Below, one piece after another: positions 5,505 to 5,904 of a DNA stretch of 5,904 nt (position 1 is its first letter; each line of letters starts with the position of its first letter). The translations under genes and the position numbers were made by a program. The stretch lies in assembly GCA_002718015.1 (NCBI GenBank), contig PBCW01000063.1:9297-15200 (forward strand). Reading direction: 5' to 3'. The DNA comes from Rhodospirillaceae bacterium (lineage in GTDB: Bacteria; Pseudomonadota; Alphaproteobacteria; UBA8366). Below the pieces are notes generated by a model. It did not search any database, had not been told where the DNA came from, and saw nothing but the letters and a program-made list of their open reading frames with translations.

Positions 5505-5904
5505 ATGTCGAAATTTGTCCCATTAGCGAAAGACCAACACGCGAAGCTCAGAGTCATTCAATCGGGCGACTACACACGCTTTAGGCAGCAAAACCTTATT
5601 CCGATCGTGGTGCGTGATTTCTTTACACTTTCCGCTGAATTCCCGCTGGTATTTGTGACGAACGAGAACACCGAAGACTTCATGCCTGTGGCGATTATGG
5701 GTCTGCAGGAAGGTAAGAACATCTACTGTCAGGAAGAGCCCTTCCCAGCACAGGTAATTCCGGTAGGCTTTGGCAACGCGCCCTTTGCCATTACGGCGAC
5801 GGATGAGAAACGCGAACAGTTTGCGGTTCTGATAGACGAAGAAAGCTCCCTGTTGAGCAATAATGCGGGCGAGCGCGTGTTCACCGATGACGGAGAAAAA
5901 ACCG
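5505..5904 (+). CDS. SapC family protein, N-terminal part (runs off the window)
   Basis: The first 133 codons are present and the right edge truncates the gene. The start ATG at 5505 follows AAAAAAGG (AAGG 5491-5494) at ten bases. The sequence fits the SapC family: an N-terminal FVPLAKDQHAKLRV, the stretch FPLVFVTNENTEDFMPVAIM (about 48-67) followed by GLQEGKNIYC, a PFAIT segment near 96-100, and an acidic LIDEESSLL followed by ERVFTDDGE. The family is named after a Campylobacter surface-layer-associated protein, but the biochemical role of these proteobacterial members is unclear. In marine proteobacteria such genes often sit beside tryptophan-halogenase-like, cupin-like and TonB-dependent receptor genes. 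None is visible here because the downstream side is cut. No signal peptide is seen at the N-terminus. Confidence 0.85.
   Translation, partial: MSKFVPLAKDQHAKLRVIQSGDYTRFRQQNLIPIVVRDFFTLSAEFPLVFVTNENTEDFMPVAIMGLQEGKNIYCQEEPFPAQVIPVGFGNAPFAITATDEKREQFAVLIDEESSLLSNNAGERVFTDDGEKT

Overview
The window reads as chromosomal DNA of a gram-negative bacterium, most likely a marine-type gammaproteobacterium. I infer this from the mid-50s G+C impression, the two-protein PurK/PurE route, a long Sua5-type threonylcarbamoyl-AMP synthase, and a SapC-family gene at the right edge. The lineage is a guess from gene content. Stops in the recognised genes are TGA, TAG and TAA, and TGG encodes Trp throughout, so the code is standard.

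Layout from left to right. Positions 1-359 hold an open tail of a possible upstream gene and a convincing 54-residue two-helix membrane protein with a strong ribosome binding site. Positions 360-591 are non-coding and carry a plausible promoter and small hairpins. Positions 592-1884 encode malonyl-CoA decarboxylase, with no malonyl-CoA synthetase beside it. A small two-helix membrane-protein frame follows with an ATGA overlap, but an in-frame TGA interrupts it. Positions 2215-3207 encode the Sua5 enzyme of tRNA t6A synthesis, and its stop overlaps the stop of the convergent purE.

On the minus strand purK (4869-3715) precedes purE (3722-3204), with an 8-base overlap and a TTG start for purE. 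Together they convert AIR to CAIR in purine synthesis. The order purK-purE is the reverse of the common purE-purK.

Positions 4870-5504 are the least explained part. On the minus strand they contain a small membrane-protein gene with a good ribosome binding site and ATG (5173). Its frame breaks after seven codons at an A5 run and stays open in the -1 frame to 4917, 47 bases before purK. Its ribosome binding site and ATG sit inside a foldable three-way-junction leader (5167-5232), a candidate cis-regulatory RNA at the head of a purKE operon. A SapC-family gene starts divergently at 5505 and runs off the window.

The core enzymes are ordinary. The second looks belong to the structured leader with its frameshifted gene, the TGA-interrupted membrane protein, and the purKE/sua5 arrangement.
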